Below are positions 1 through 8,645 of a DNA stretch of 64,000 nt, piece by piece; the first letter of the stretch is position 1; every line of letters begins with the position of its first letter. Origin of the DNA: Arthrobacter sp. B3I4 (GTDB lineage Bacteria; Actinomycetota; Actinomycetes; Actinomycetales; Micrococcaceae); the NCBI RefSeq assembly GCF_030816855.1, contig NZ_JAUSYK010000001.1, positions 2,728,001-2,792,000 on the forward strand. Reading direction: 5' to 3'. The position numbers and the translations under genes are program-made. The notes under the pieces are model-generated. The model saw nothing but the letters and a program-made list of their open reading frames with translations, had not been told where the DNA came from and ran no database searches.

Positions 1-683
1 TCGAGGAACTCGCCGAAGCCGCCGGGATGAGCCGCAGCACCTTTTTCCGGAAGTTCGGCTCCAAGGAGGACGTCGTCTTCGCCGACCACGAGCGCATCCT
101 GGCGCAGGTGAACGACCAGCTCGCCGCTTCCCGGCAGGATCCCTTGGCCGCCGTGGAGGACGCCGCCCTGCTGGTCTTCGACCACCACCTGCGGAACCGC
201 GACACCTCGCGCGCCCGGTATGAACTTATGCAGGCCGTCCCCGCGCTGCGGGACCGTGAGCTGGTCACCTCACACCGCTACGAGCGGGCGTTCCTGCTGC
301 ACCTGCTGGACAGACTGCCCGACGGCGGGCACCGGGAACACCAGGCGGTGGCCTTCGCCGCGGCCGTGGTCGCCGTGCACAACGCCTTCCTCCGGCAATG
401 GCTCCGCGCGGCACCCGGTGTCACGCAGCCAGCAGAAGCAGCCGACGGCGCCGACCGGGTTAAGTCATCAGCGCTCGCTAACGAACTGCAGGCCCTCTCC
501 GCGCTCTTCCGGCCGGCGCTGCTCGGCGGTGCTCGATTTGCTGGTGCCGGCCATGCAGAGCTCGGCGGCGCGGGTACCGAGGCTGCGAGTACCGCAGCGC
601 GGCCGACCGTCGTCGTCACAGTGCTGACCGCCGGCGCGGACAAGGACGCGATTGCCCAGGCAGTCCGGGATGCGCTGCCCTGA
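1..683 (+). CDS. TetR/AcrR-family transcriptional regulator, 5' end missing
   Basis: The reading frame is already open at base 3, so the true start lies outside the window. About 226 residues are visible. The first 30 (EELAEAAGMSRSTFFRKFGS and on) are the second half of a TetR helix-turn-helix: the recognition helix with S-T-F-F-R-K-F is typical of the family. The rest is a helical, alanine-rich ligand and dimerisation domain. The gene is upstream of and codirectional with an acyl-CoA dehydrogenase, thiolase and acyl-CoA ligase, so control of that operon by an acyl-CoA or acid ligand is a reasonable inference. The ligand cannot be read from the sequence. Confidence 0.85.
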   Translation, partial: EELAEAAGMSRSTFFRKFGSKEDVVFADHERILAQVNDQLAASRQDPLAAVEDAALLVFDHHLRNRDTSRARYELMQAVPALRDRELVTSHRYERAFLLHLLDRLPDGGHREHQAVAFAAAVVAVHNAFLRQWLRAAPGVTQPAEAADGADRVKSSALANELQALSALFRPALLGGARFAGAGHAELGGAGTEAASTAARPTVVVTVLTAGADKDAIAQAVRDALP

Positions 684-822
684 CACCCGCAAGGTTGCTG
701 ACGCGGCGTCCCTGACACGGAGTTTCTTGACGTGGAACTGCGTTTCAATGCATCCTTAGACGTGGCGTGAGCCACAGCACTCGGCCGGCCATGACCCGCC
801 GCTGAACCAGAGGACAATCACC

Positions 823-2073
823 ATGACGACGACGTCGCCCGCTTCCTGCACTACGGACACCACGGCGGAATTCCCGGCCGGCACGGTCGAGCCCGACTAC
901 CTGCTCACCGAAGCCCTCGGCACCGACCCCGCCTCCGTCTTCGCCGGCATCAGCGCTGAGGACCGCGAATACTGGGACCGCGCCCGCAGCTTCGTCCAGG
1001 ACGAAGTCCTGCCCGTGATCGACGGCTACTGGGAACGCGGTGACTACCCGCTCCAACTGCTCCAGCGCCTGGGCGAACTGGACCTGCTGCGCGACGGAAT
1101 CCCGGTCGACGGTTTCGCCCCCATGAGCAGCATGGCCGCCGGGCTGGTCAACATGGAGATCAGCCGCGGCGACGGCTCCGTAGCGACGATGATCGCGGTG
1201 CAGGGCGGCCTTGCGCTGCGGTCCATCGCCGGGTGCGGCTCCGCCGAGCAGAAGGAACGCTGGCTCCCGGCAGTGGCTGCCGGAACCGAATACGCGGCGT
1301 TCGCACTGACTGAACCCACGCACGGCTCGGACGCGGTGGCCCTGGAGTCCACTGCCACCAGGACCGACGGCGGGTTCCTGCTCAACGGCGAGAAGAAATG
1401 GATCGGCAACGGGTCCATCGGCGGCGTCAGTGTCGTCTGGGCCCGTGGCGAAGACGGCCAGGTCCACGGCTACCTCGTCCCGCAGGACTCCCCCGGCTAC
1501 TCCGCCACGAAAATCGAAGGCAAGCTCGCCCTGCGAGCCATTTGGCAGGCCCACATCCGGCTTGAAAACGTGTTCGTCCCGGACGAGAACGTCCTCCCCG
1601 GCGCCCGGACCTTCAAGGACACCGCACGGGTGCTGCTGGCCACGAGGCTCGGTGTCGCCTGGTCCGCCGTCGGCCACGCCACCGCCTGCTACGAAACGGC
1701 AGTCCAGTACGCCAAGCAGCGCCGCCAGTTCGGCCGCCCGCTGGCTGCCTCCCAGATCGTGCAGGAACGCCTCGCCAGGATGCTCAGCGAGCTGGCGACC
1801 ATGCAGTTGATGGTGGTCCAGATGACCCGGCTCGATGAAGCCGGCGCGCTCACGCCCGAACAGGCGTCGCTCGCCAAGTACACCTGCACCCGGATCGCCC
1901 GGGGCATCGCCTCCAACGCCCGCGACCTGCTCGGCGGCAACGGCATCCTGCTCACGAACCGCGTCGCCCGCCACCTGGCCGACATCGAGGCGATCCACAC
2001 CTACGAGGGTACCGAGACCATGCAGGCCCTCATCATCGGCCGCGGCATCACCGGCACCTCGGCCTTCGCCTGA
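823..2073 (+). CDS. acyl-CoA dehydrogenase, glutaryl-CoA dehydrogenase-like
   Basis: A 416-residue FAD-dependent acyl-CoA dehydrogenase that introduces a double bond into an acyl-CoA. The three-domain order is intact: N-terminal helical domain, middle beta domain with the flavin motif around FALTEPTHGSD, and C-terminal helical domain with YAKQRRQFGRPL. The catalytic base is Glu395 in TYEGTE, and the C-terminal ALIIGRGITG block is characteristic of glutaryl-CoA dehydrogenases rather than of fatty-acyl enzymes. The usual GCDH arginine region is not clearly conserved, so the exact substrate is open. The ATG follows 139 bases after the TetR gene; the thiolase starts 37 bases downstream, suggesting one operon. 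Confidence 0.92.
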   Translation: MTTTSPASCTTDTTAEFPAGTVEPDYLLTEALGTDPASVFAGISAEDREYWDRARSFVQDEVLPVIDGYWERGDYPLQLLQRLGELDLLRDGIPVDGFAPMSSMAAGLVNMEISRGDGSVATMIAVQGGLALRSIAGCGSAEQKERWLPAVAAGTEYAAFALTEPTHGSDAVALESTATRTDGGFLLNGEKKWIGNGSIGGVSVVWARGEDGQVHGYLVPQDSPGYSATKIEGKLALRAIWQAHIRLENVFVPDENVLPGARTFKDTARVLLATRLGVAWSAVGHATACYETAVQYAKQRRQFGRPLAASQIVQERLARMLSELATMQLMVVQMTRLDEAGALTPEQASLAKYTCTRIARGIASNARDLLGGNGILLTNRVARHLADIEAIHTYEGTETMQALIIGRGITGTSAFA

Positions 2074-2110
2074 TCCCCGCATTCCCGCCAGCTTCGAAGA
2101 AGGACTCCCC

Positions 2111-3307
2111 ATGAACGCGAACGACAATATCCCCGTCATCCTCGGCGGCGCCCGGACCCCTTTTGGCCGGTTCCGCGGCGGCCTCACCGCCTTCTCCTCA
2201 AGCGAACTGGGCGCGCACGCCATCCGTAACGCCCTGGAACGCACCGGCGTTGCGCCGGAACAGGTCGGCGCCGTCATTGTCGGCCAGGTCATCCAGGCCG
2301 GCGCCGGACAGGGCCCGGCACGGCAGGCCAGCCTGGCGGCCGGGATCGGCTGGGACGTCCCGACCGTCACGATCAACAAGCTCTGCCTGTCCGGGCTCAC
2401 CGCCGTGATCGACGCGGCCCGGATGATCCGGGCCGGTGAGGCGGACTTCATCGTCGCCGCCGGCCAGGAGTCGATGACCAATGCCCCGCACCTCGTGCCG
2501 GGCCTTCGCGCCGGCGTCGTCATTGGCGACGCCCCGATGCTGGACTCGCTGAACCACGACGGGCTGCAGGACCCGGTAAGCGGTGCGCTGATGGGCGCCG
2601 CGACCGACGCCGGCAACGCCGAGCGCGGCATCGGACGCGCGGAGCAGGACGCCGTCGCCGCCCGCTCGCACCAGCGTGCCGCGGCGGCCCGCAGCGCCGG
2701 AGTGCTTGCCGAGGAAATCGCGCCGATCGACGTCCCGCAGCGCAAGGGTCCTGCCGTGACCCTCGAGCACGATGAGGGCATCCGTCCGGACACCACCGCC
2801 GAATCCCTGGCCGGACTCCGGCCCGCGTTCTCCAAGGACGAAGCAGCCACCATCACCGCCGGGTCCTCGTCGCCGCTCTCCGACGGCGCCGCGGCCCTGG
2901 TGATTGCCAGCAAGGCGGCAGCCATTGCCGCGGGGCTCGAATGGATCGCCGAGATCGGTGCCCACGGCCAGACGGCAGGACCGGACGGTTCCCTGCACTC
3001 CCAGCCCGCCCGCGCCATTGAACGGGCGCTGAAGCTCGAGGGGCTCACCGCGCAGGAGCTGGACCTCGTCGAGATCAACGAGGCGTTCGCGTCGGTCCTG
3101 ATCCAGTCCGCCAACGACCTGGGCATCGAAACCGAGGCCATCAACGCCGAGGGCGGCGCCATTGCCCTCGGGCACCCGGTCGGCGCGTCCGGCGCACGCC
3201 TGGTGCTGCACCAGGCGCTGGCGCTGAAGCGCCGCGGCGGCGGCACCGGCATCGTGGCCCTCTGCGGCGGCGGCGGCCAGGGCGACGCCCTGATCCTCAA
3301 GGCCTGA
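2111..3307 (+). CDS. acetyl-CoA C-acyltransferase (thiolase)
   Basis: A 398-residue thiolase, normal length for the family. It catalyses CoA-dependent cleavage of 3-ketoacyl-CoA or the reverse condensation. The nucleophilic cysteine is Cys92 in NKLCLSG, the NEAFA block is present, the catalytic histidine is in GGAIALGHPVGASG, and the second active-site cysteine is in CGGGGQG. The ATG at 2111 was chosen because it is preceded by AGAAGGAC and opens directly into VILGGARTPFG, the standard thiolase N-terminus; the frame is open further upstream but only across the preceding gene. It lies between the dehydrogenase and the ligase in one operon. Confidence 0.93.
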   Translation: MNANDNIPVILGGARTPFGRFRGGLTAFSSSELGAHAIRNALERTGVAPEQVGAVIVGQVIQAGAGQGPARQASLAAGIGWDVPTVTINKLCLSGLTAVIDAARMIRAGEADFIVAAGQESMTNAPHLVPGLRAGVVIGDAPMLDSLNHDGLQDPVSGALMGAATDAGNAERGIGRAEQDAVAARSHQRAAAARSAGVLAEEIAPIDVPQRKGPAVTLEHDEGIRPDTTAESLAGLRPAFSKDEAATITAGSSSPLSDGAAALVIASKAAAIAAGLEWIAEIGAHGQTAGPDGSLHSQPARAIERALKLEGLTAQELDLVEINEAFASVLIQSANDLGIETEAINAEGGAIALGHPVGASGARLVLHQALALKRRGGGTGIVALCGGGGQGDALILKA

Positions 3308-3358
3308 CCTTCACAGCCTGATTTTTAACGCACGACCATCCCAACGAAGAAGCAGGAC

Positions 3359-4921
3359 ATGACCAACACCAATTCCGCAGACGGCTTCGCCACCATCTCT
3401 GTCGCCGCCATTCTGGCTGAATCCGCCCGGAAGTCTCCGGACAGCGTCGCCCTGATCGTCGGCGACGACCAGGTCAGCTACGGCGAGCTGTGGAACCAGA
3501 CCCGCGCCTACGCCGGGGCCCTGCAGGCCAGGGGCATCGGTCCGGGCGACGCCGTCGCCGTCCTGATTCCCAACGTGCCCGACTTCGCTCGGGTGTACTA
3601 CGCCATTCTGGCGCTGGGCGCCGTTGTGGTTCCGGTCCACGCCCTGCTTAAAGCCCGCGAAATCGAGTATGTGCTACAGGACAGCGGCGCCGGTCTGCTG
3701 ATCTGCGCCGCTCCGTTGCTGACAGAGGGAGCAGCAGGTGCCGCCGCCAGCGGCGTCGATGTGCTGACGGTGATGGCGCCCGACGGCGGCGGGTTCCCCC
3801 GGCTCGAAGCGGAGGCCGCCGCGGCGGAGCCGATCCGGACCTACGTCCCGTGCCAGCCCTCCGACACCGCGACGATCCTGTATACGTCAGGCACCACCGG
3901 AAAACCCAAGGGCGCCCTGGGCAGCCACTTCGCGCTGGTGGAGCAAACCTCTGTGCTGCTGACCAGCGTGATGGATTTCAAGGCCGGCGACGTTCTCTTC
4001 GGCGGGCTGCCGCTGTTCCACACCTTTGGCCAGACGGTGGTGCTGAACGCGGGGCTGCGCGCGGGTGTCACGGTCGTTCTGATGCCGCGCTTCAGCGGCG
4101 AGGGTGCACTCAACCTGCTGGACCGGCACCAGGTCACGGTCTTTATCGGGGTGCCGACCATGTATGTGGCGCTGCTGGAGGCGGCCAAGACCACCGGCGT
4201 CCGCCCCGCTGCCTTGCGCTACGGAATTTCCGGCGGGGCGGCCCTGCCGCTGGCCGTGATGGACAAGTTCCGTGACGTCTACGGCGTGGAAATCCATGAA
4301 GGCTACGGCCTGACCGAGACGTCCCCGGTCGCTGCGTTCAACCACGTGGGCACCAAGCCGCGGCCCGGCACCATCGGGATCCCGCTCTGGGGCGTCGACA
4401 TCGAAATTGCCCGCGCTGAAATCACGGACAGCATCGAACTGCTCCCCCACGGCGAACTCGGCGAACTGGTCATCCGCGGCCACCTGCTGATGAAGGGCTA
4501 CCTCAACCGGCCCGAGGCCACCGCTGAAGCGATCGTCGACGGCTGGTTCCGCACCGGGGACCTGGGGACCAAGGACGACGACGGCTACCTCACCATCGTG
4601 GACCGCAAAAAGGACATGATCATCCGCAACGGTTACAACGTGTATCCCCGCGAGGTCGAAGAAATCCTGCTCACCCACCCGGACGTCGTCAGCGCCGCCG
4701 TGTACGGGGTTCCGCACGATGTCCACGGCCAGGAAATCGCCGCCGCCATCGTGCTGGACGCGGGAGCCACTGCTACCGAGACCGAGCTGATCGAATTTGC
4801 CAGCTCACAGCTCGCCGCTTACAAGTACCCGCGCGTCATTCGGCTGCTCTCCGAGCTTCCCCTTGGCCCCAGCGGCAAGATCCTCAAGCGGAACCTGGCC
4901 GCGGACGCCGCCGCGGGCTAG
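3359..4921 (+). CDS. AMP-forming acyl-CoA ligase
   Basis: A 520-residue member of the ANL superfamily (fatty acyl-CoA synthetases), activating a carboxylic acid to its CoA thioester through an acyl-adenylate. Visible core motifs are the P-loop YTSGTTGKPKG, the GYGLTE adenine-binding motif, YRTGDL-like FRTGDLG, and the C-terminal hinge DRKKDMIIRNGYNVYP with the catalytic lysine near the end (SGKILKR). The start is preceded by AAGAAGCAGG. It is the last gene of the acyl-CoA dehydrogenase / thiolase operon and would supply its CoA substrate. Chain length and acid specificity cannot be inferred. Confidence 0.92.
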   Translation: MTNTNSADGFATISVAAILAESARKSPDSVALIVGDDQVSYGELWNQTRAYAGALQARGIGPGDAVAVLIPNVPDFARVYYAILALGAVVVPVHALLKAREIEYVLQDSGAGLLICAAPLLTEGAAGAAASGVDVLTVMAPDGGGFPRLEAEAAAAEPIRTYVPCQPSDTATILYTSGTTGKPKGALGSHFALVEQTSVLLTSVMDFKAGDVLFGGLPLFHTFGQTVVLNAGLRAGVTVVLMPRFSGEGALNLLDRHQVTVFIGVPTMYVALLEAAKTTGVRPAALRYGISGGAALPLAVMDKFRDVYGVEIHEGYGLTETSPVAAFNHVGTKPRPGTIGIPLWGVDIEIARAEITDSIELLPHGELGELVIRGHLLMKGYLNRPEATAEAIVDGWFRTGDLGTKDDDGYLTIVDRKKDMIIRNGYNVYPREVEEILLTHPDVVSAAVYGVPHDVHGQEIAAAIVLDAGATATETELIEFASSQLAAYKYPRVIRLLSELPLGPSGKILKRNLAADAAAG

Positions 4922-5012
4922 GGGCGGTGCCGGCCAGGGGCGGCGCGGACTAGGGCGCCGCGGACCTGGGGCGGAACGAGCTTGGGGCGGCACCTTCCCT
5001 TAAAGCCCGGCC

Positions 5013-5390
5013 CTAGAGAAGGGCGGCGAGGGCCAGCCCGGCGGCTGCGGCGCCGACCGCAGCGACGGCCGTGCCCAAACCGTTCAGGAGGGCTAGCCCG
5101 GTGCGGCCGGACTGCACCAGCCGGACGGTCTCGAAACTCGCTGTGCTGAATGTGGTGTAGCCGCCCAGGAACCCCGTGCCGGCGATGGCCTGCAGCTCGA
5201 CGGGCGCCGCGTGCACGATCACCGCGCCGGCGACCAGCCCCAGCAGGAACGACCCGGTGACGTTGATGGCGATGGTCCCCACCGGCAGGGCGGTACGCAG
5301 CCTGGCCCGGACCAGACCGTCCACGACGAAGCGGGTTCCGGCGCCTAATCCCCCGGCGACACCGAGCAGGACAATGGTCAGGATGTTCAC
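5013..5390 (-). CDS. crcB: CrcB/Fluc fluoride channel, second subunit
   Basis: A 125-residue, four-helix membrane protein of the CrcB/Fluc fluoride exporter family. The diagnostic features are GTRF near residue 18, NVTGSFLLG in helix 2 and GFLGGYTTFSTASFE in helix 3, where the conserved phenylalanines line the fluoride path. Fluc channels are dual-topology dimers; many Gram-positive bacteria carry two genes of opposite orientation preference. The start overlaps the stop of the upstream crcB by four bases, so the two are almost certainly cotranslated and probably form a heterodimer. Confidence 0.93.
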   Translation of the reverse strand: MNILTIVLLGVAGGLGAGTRFVVDGLVRARLRTALPVGTIAINVTGSFLLGLVAGAVIVHAAPVELQAIAGTGFLGGYTTFSTASFETVRLVQSGRTGLALLNGLGTAVAAVGAAAAGLALAALL

Positions 5391-5953
5391 CGGGCGTCCT
5401 CCGCCCCGGCAGGCCTGGAGGCCGCCCCCCGGCGCCGATTGACGGGTCTGGACTGCTGCACGGCGGCGGCCCGGATGCCTGCCACCGTCGCGAGGGCGCC
5501 GCCGAGCAGCGTGACGGCGACATACACCACGGCATCGGTGGAACGTCCCGATCCGAGCAGGTTGGTGGCCTCGAGGGCCAGTGTGCTGTACGTCGTGAAG
5601 GCCCCCATGAAGCCGGTGCCGGCGAGCAGGCGGACCCTCCGCAGCCGCCCGGCGTCGGGTCCGCGCCGGACCAGGGCCTCCAGCAGCAGGCCGAGCAGGA
5701 ACGCGCCGGCCAGGTTGATGACCAGGGTAGGCAGGGGCCAGCCTCCCGGGGACGGCAGGACGGTGCTCAGGCCGTATCGCGCCAGCGCCCCCGCCATGCC
5801 GCCGGCAACGACCAGGAGCACGAAGCCGGGGTGCAGGTGCACCGGGCGGTGCGCGCGGGCTTCACCGAGGGTGCCTTCGTCCCGGCTGTCGACACGGATG
5901 GTTGCCCTGGGGTCCGCGTCAGCCGTGCCGTCCGGGGTGCCCGGTTCCGTCAC
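5387..5953 (-). CDS. crcB: CrcB/Fluc fluoride channel, first subunit with N-terminal extension
   Basis: A 188-residue CrcB/Fluc protein. The channel core begins near residue 45 with GGMAGALARYGL, followed by NLAGAFLLGLLLE and GFMGAFTTYSTLALE. Compared with the partner subunit it has about 43 additional charged N-terminal residues and an arginine-rich C-terminal tail of about 25 residues, both presumably cytoplasmic. Its start overlaps the stop of the universal stress protein gene by four bases and its stop overlaps the next crcB start by four bases. All three genes form a tightly coupled minus-strand operon. Confidence 0.92.
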   Translation of the reverse strand: MTEPGTPDGTADADPRATIRVDSRDEGTLGEARAHRPVHLHPGFVLLVVAGGMAGALARYGLSTVLPSPGGWPLPTLVINLAGAFLLGLLLEALVRRGPDAGRLRRVRLLAGTGFMGAFTTYSTLALEATNLLGSGRSTDAVVYVAVTLLGGALATVAGIRAAAVQQSRPVNRRRGAASRPAGAEDAR

Positions 5954-6513
5954 TGGCCCCCCTTTGGACTGCGTTCGGACAGTTTCGGCTGTTTCGGCTG
6001 TGGAGCGAGCGGGACGACCAGTACCGGCCGGTGCTGCCGGTGGGTGAGGTGGACCGCGACGGAGCCGACCAGCAGCTCCTCAAAGCGGGCTCCCAAGCCG
6101 CGCTCCCGGGTGCCGACGACGATGACGGACGCGTCCGCGGACTCCGCCAGACGTCCCAGCGCCCGCGCGGGGTCCCCGGCGAGGGTCACGAAGGACCAGC
6201 GCACGCCGGTGCCGTCCAGAGCTTCCCGGAGGCGCTCCTTGGTGGCTGCGCTGATCCCCTCGATGTCGTCGTCGACGCCGTCGGGGTCCAGTGGCCGGGC
6301 TTCGGCCCGTCCGCCGGGTTCTTCCGCGAGATAGGTCGTGACGTCCACGTAGGCACACACCAGCTCGACGTCCAGGCTGAAGGCCAGGTCGGCGGCGCGG
6401 TGAGCCACCGCCAGCGGCTGGCCCGGCACGACACCCATCAGCACCGGCCCGGTAATCCTCTGCGCACTGACGGCGGCTATTCCGGCGGCGGGCCGGTCTT
6501 CGCTGCTGGACAT
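5950..6513 (-). CDS. universal stress protein (UspA family)
   Basis: A 187-residue single-domain Usp. The N-terminal beta strand reads PVLMGVVPGQP, and the ATP-binding signature near the C-terminus is VVGTREROG-like (VVGTRERGLG, then LLVGSVAVHL, then RPVLVVP). The frame is open to 6564; ATG 6513 was chosen, with GTG 6519 an alternative, because an AGGAGA ribosome site lies just upstream at about 6523-6528. It is the first gene of an operon with two crcB genes. Usp proteins bind nucleotides and act in stress survival; linkage with fluoride export suggests a toxic-ion or acid stress role, which is inference. Confidence 0.87.
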   Translation of the reverse strand: MSSSEDRPAAGIAAVSAQRITGPVLMGVVPGQPLAVAHRAADLAFSLDVELVCAYVDVTTYLAEEPGGRAEARPLDPDGVDDDIEGISAATKERLREALDGTGVRWSFVTLAGDPARALGRLAESADASVIVVGTRERGLGARFEELLVGSVAVHLTHRQHRPVLVVPLAPQPKQPKLSERSPKGGQ

Positions 6514-6564
6514 GTTCACGGGCTCTCCTGTCATCTGGCGTCGCGGCGACGCCGCTGTAAGCAT

Positions 6565-6781
6565 CGGCCACCCACCTTCGTACCAGCAAAGGTAGGAACC
6601 ATCAGCCAGGAGGCGGTTTGAAGAGCTGCAGCTGGGTGCGGGCTGTTCGGGCGGGATCCATCACCGTGGTCAGAGAATACAGCGGCGACGGCGGACCGCG
6701 CCACCTGGCGGGGCCAGGCGGCCGCGGAAGAACGCGGATTCGGCGCCTGTCGCGGCGCTCACACTGTGCGACGCTGGTGGT
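6565..6781. other. intergenic region, divergent promoters of usp-crcB and arfB
   Basis: A 217-base gap between divergently transcribed genes. I looked for a fluoride riboswitch upstream of the usp-crcB-crcB operon and could not recognise its conserved core. Short frames that cross the gap have no start context or family resemblance. Confidence 0.5.
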
Positions 6782-7204
6782 ATGGATCTGTTGATATCGC
6801 CCGCGCTCACGATTCCGTCGTCGGAACTCGGCTGGCGGTTCTCCCGTTCCTCTGGACCGGGCGGCCAGCATGTGAACACCTCGGACAGCCGCGTGGAGCT
6901 CTCCTGGAACCTTCAGAGCTCGGCGGCGCTCTCTGAGGAGCAGCGGCTGATGCTGCTGACGCGTCTGGGCCGGCGACTGGTCGCCGGAACTATTACAGTA
7001 ACCGCAGCGGAACGGCGCTCCCAGCTGCGCAACCGCGAGATCGCCCTGGCTAAGCTCTCCGAGCTGGTGGCAGAGGGCCTTGCTCCCGACGCTGCCGCCC
7101 GCCGGCCGACGAAACCCACCCGCGGGTCGAACCGCCGTCGGCTGGCAGCCAAGGAACGGCGGGCGGCGACAAAGCAGCAGCGCCGGCGGCCGTTCCCGGA
7201 GTAA
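6782..7204 (+). CDS. arfB: alternative ribosome-rescue factor ArfB (peptidyl-tRNA hydrolase)
   Basis: A 140-residue class-I release-factor-like protein. The catalytic GGQ motif is at residues 27-29 within SSGPGGQHVN, and the C-terminal tail after residue 105 is strongly basic (K, R-rich), as needed to enter the empty mRNA channel of stalled 70S ribosomes. There is no codon-recognition domain, so it is not a standard release factor. ArfB hydrolyses peptidyl-tRNA on ribosomes stalled on truncated messages. The gene stands alone, divergent from the usp-crcB operon. Confidence 0.93.
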   Translation: MDLLISPALTIPSSELGWRFSRSSGPGGQHVNTSDSRVELSWNLQSSAALSEEQRLMLLTRLGRRLVAGTITVTAAERRSQLRNREIALAKLSELVAEGLAPDAAARRPTKPTRGSNRRRLAAKERRAATKQQRRRPFPE

Positions 7205-7358
7205 AACCGGCCCGGCGGCCAGCCCCGCTTCCGCTGCCCCGGGCTACTGACACACTCCACCGGCCGGGGATAAAATCTGGAGTTCCAGGGTCAGTCAACC
7301 AGGCCCCCGGCACCCTGGCCGAGCCGATGGTGCGCGGGGCTGAGCAGAGAGGCCAGCC

Positions 7359-8525
7359 ATGGACGACACCCGGTCCGCTGGGCAGCAACTCGATCCCTTT
7401 CCCCACTACCACCGGATGCGGGAAGCGGCCCCCGTCTTTCACGACGAACCGTCGGGGAGTTGGCACGTCTTCCGGTACGACGACGTGCAGCGGGCACTGT
7501 CCGAACATGCCACGTTCTCGTCGCGGATGGGTGGAGATGACCCGTCCGGGACAGGCCAGCTGTTCGCCGCGAGCCTGATCACCACCGATCCTCCACGGCA
7601 CCGGCAACTGCGTTCCCTGGTCACCCAGGCGTTCACGCCGAAGGCCGTCGATGCCCTCGCTCCGCGCATCTCCAGCCTCACCGGCGAGCTCCTGGACGCA
7701 ATCAGCGCCCGCGGAACCGCGGACTTGATCAAGGAACTGGCGTATCCGCTGCCGGTCATCGTGATCTCCGAACTGCTCGGCATCCCCGCCGAAGACCGGG
7801 ACCGATTCAAGCGCTGGTCCGACGCCATTGTCAGCCAAAGCCAGGCCGGTTCGGTGAACGCGGACCACGAGGCCACTAACCTGGAGATGACCGGGTACTT
7901 CCTGGCCCTGATCGAGCAGCGCCGGAAGCGGCCCGGGGAGGACTTGATCAGCAGCCTGCTGGGAGCTGAGATTGACGGCCAGAAGCTGACAGTGCCCGAG
8001 CTGCTGGGTTTTTGCAGTTTGCTGCTCGTCGCCGGGAATGAAACCACGACCAACCTGATCGGCAACGCTGTTCTTTGCTTTACCGAGAAGCCTGGCACCA
8101 TTGAACGCCTGTTGCGCCAGCCGGCCTTGCTGCCGGGAGCGATCGAAGAAGTGCTGCGCTTCCGGTCGCCCGTGCAGTCCATGTACCGCGTGACCGTTGC
8201 GGACACTGTCCTGGGCGGAACACGCATCCCCGCCGGCGCTCCGCTGGTCGCGTGGATCGGTTCCGCCAACCGCGATGAGAGGCAGTTTGAGCGTCCGGAC
8301 GAGTTCGACGCCGACCGCGGCCAGAACCGGCACCTGGCGTTCGGCCACGGCGTTCACTTTTGCCTCGGCGCGCCGCTGGCGCGGCTCGAAGCCCGGACCG
8401 CGCTGGAGGCCATCCTTTCCCGGCTGCCCGGGCTGGACCTGGTTCCCGGCACAGAGCTGGAACGCATGGACAGCACCATCGTCTATGGGGTGAAGGCGCT
8501 CCCGGTGAACTGGCAGGCGGCCTGA
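7359..8525 (+). CDS. cytochrome P450
   Basis: A 388-residue soluble bacterial P450. The I-helix oxygen-activating motif is AGNETTTNL, the K-helix E-x-x-R is EVLRFRSP, and the heme-ligand loop FGHGVHFCLG places the proximal thiolate at Cys335. There is no fused reductase or ferredoxin and no redox-partner gene nearby, so it must use partners encoded elsewhere. The sequence resembles CYP107/CYP105-like actinobacterial enzymes, which hydroxylate small hydrophobic molecules; no substrate can be assigned. The ATG at 7359 follows GAGAGGCC. Confidence 0.93.
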   Translation: MDDTRSAGQQLDPFPHYHRMREAAPVFHDEPSGSWHVFRYDDVQRALSEHATFSSRMGGDDPSGTGQLFAASLITTDPPRHRQLRSLVTQAFTPKAVDALAPRISSLTGELLDAISARGTADLIKELAYPLPVIVISELLGIPAEDRDRFKRWSDAIVSQSQAGSVNADHEATNLEMTGYFLALIEQRRKRPGEDLISSLLGAEIDGQKLTVPELLGFCSLLLVAGNETTTNLIGNAVLCFTEKPGTIERLLRQPALLPGAIEEVLRFRSPVQSMYRVTVADTVLGGTRIPAGAPLVAWIGSANRDERQFERPDEFDADRGQNRHLAFGHGVHFCLGAPLARLEARTALEAILSRLPGLDLVPGTELERMDSTIVYGVKALPVNWQAA

Positions 8526-8645
8526 CCGGAAGGGGCCACAGGATTCAGGGGGAACTCCCAGACGGCGACCGGGGCAGGGCGGGCCCGGACGTGCAACAGT
8601 TTCTAAACCTGCAATTCCTGCATCCCGGAAGTCAGGAGCTTAGAG

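Noticed and set aside
745..3300. 851-codon open frame on the minus strand
   Set aside because: Antisense to the acyl-CoA dehydrogenase and thiolase genes; Arg/Pro/Ala-rich translation with no family resemblance, the usual shadow in GC-rich DNA.
6565..6781. Fluoride riboswitch in front of usp-crcB-crcB
   Set aside because: The conserved core could not be found by eye. A covariance-model search would decide.
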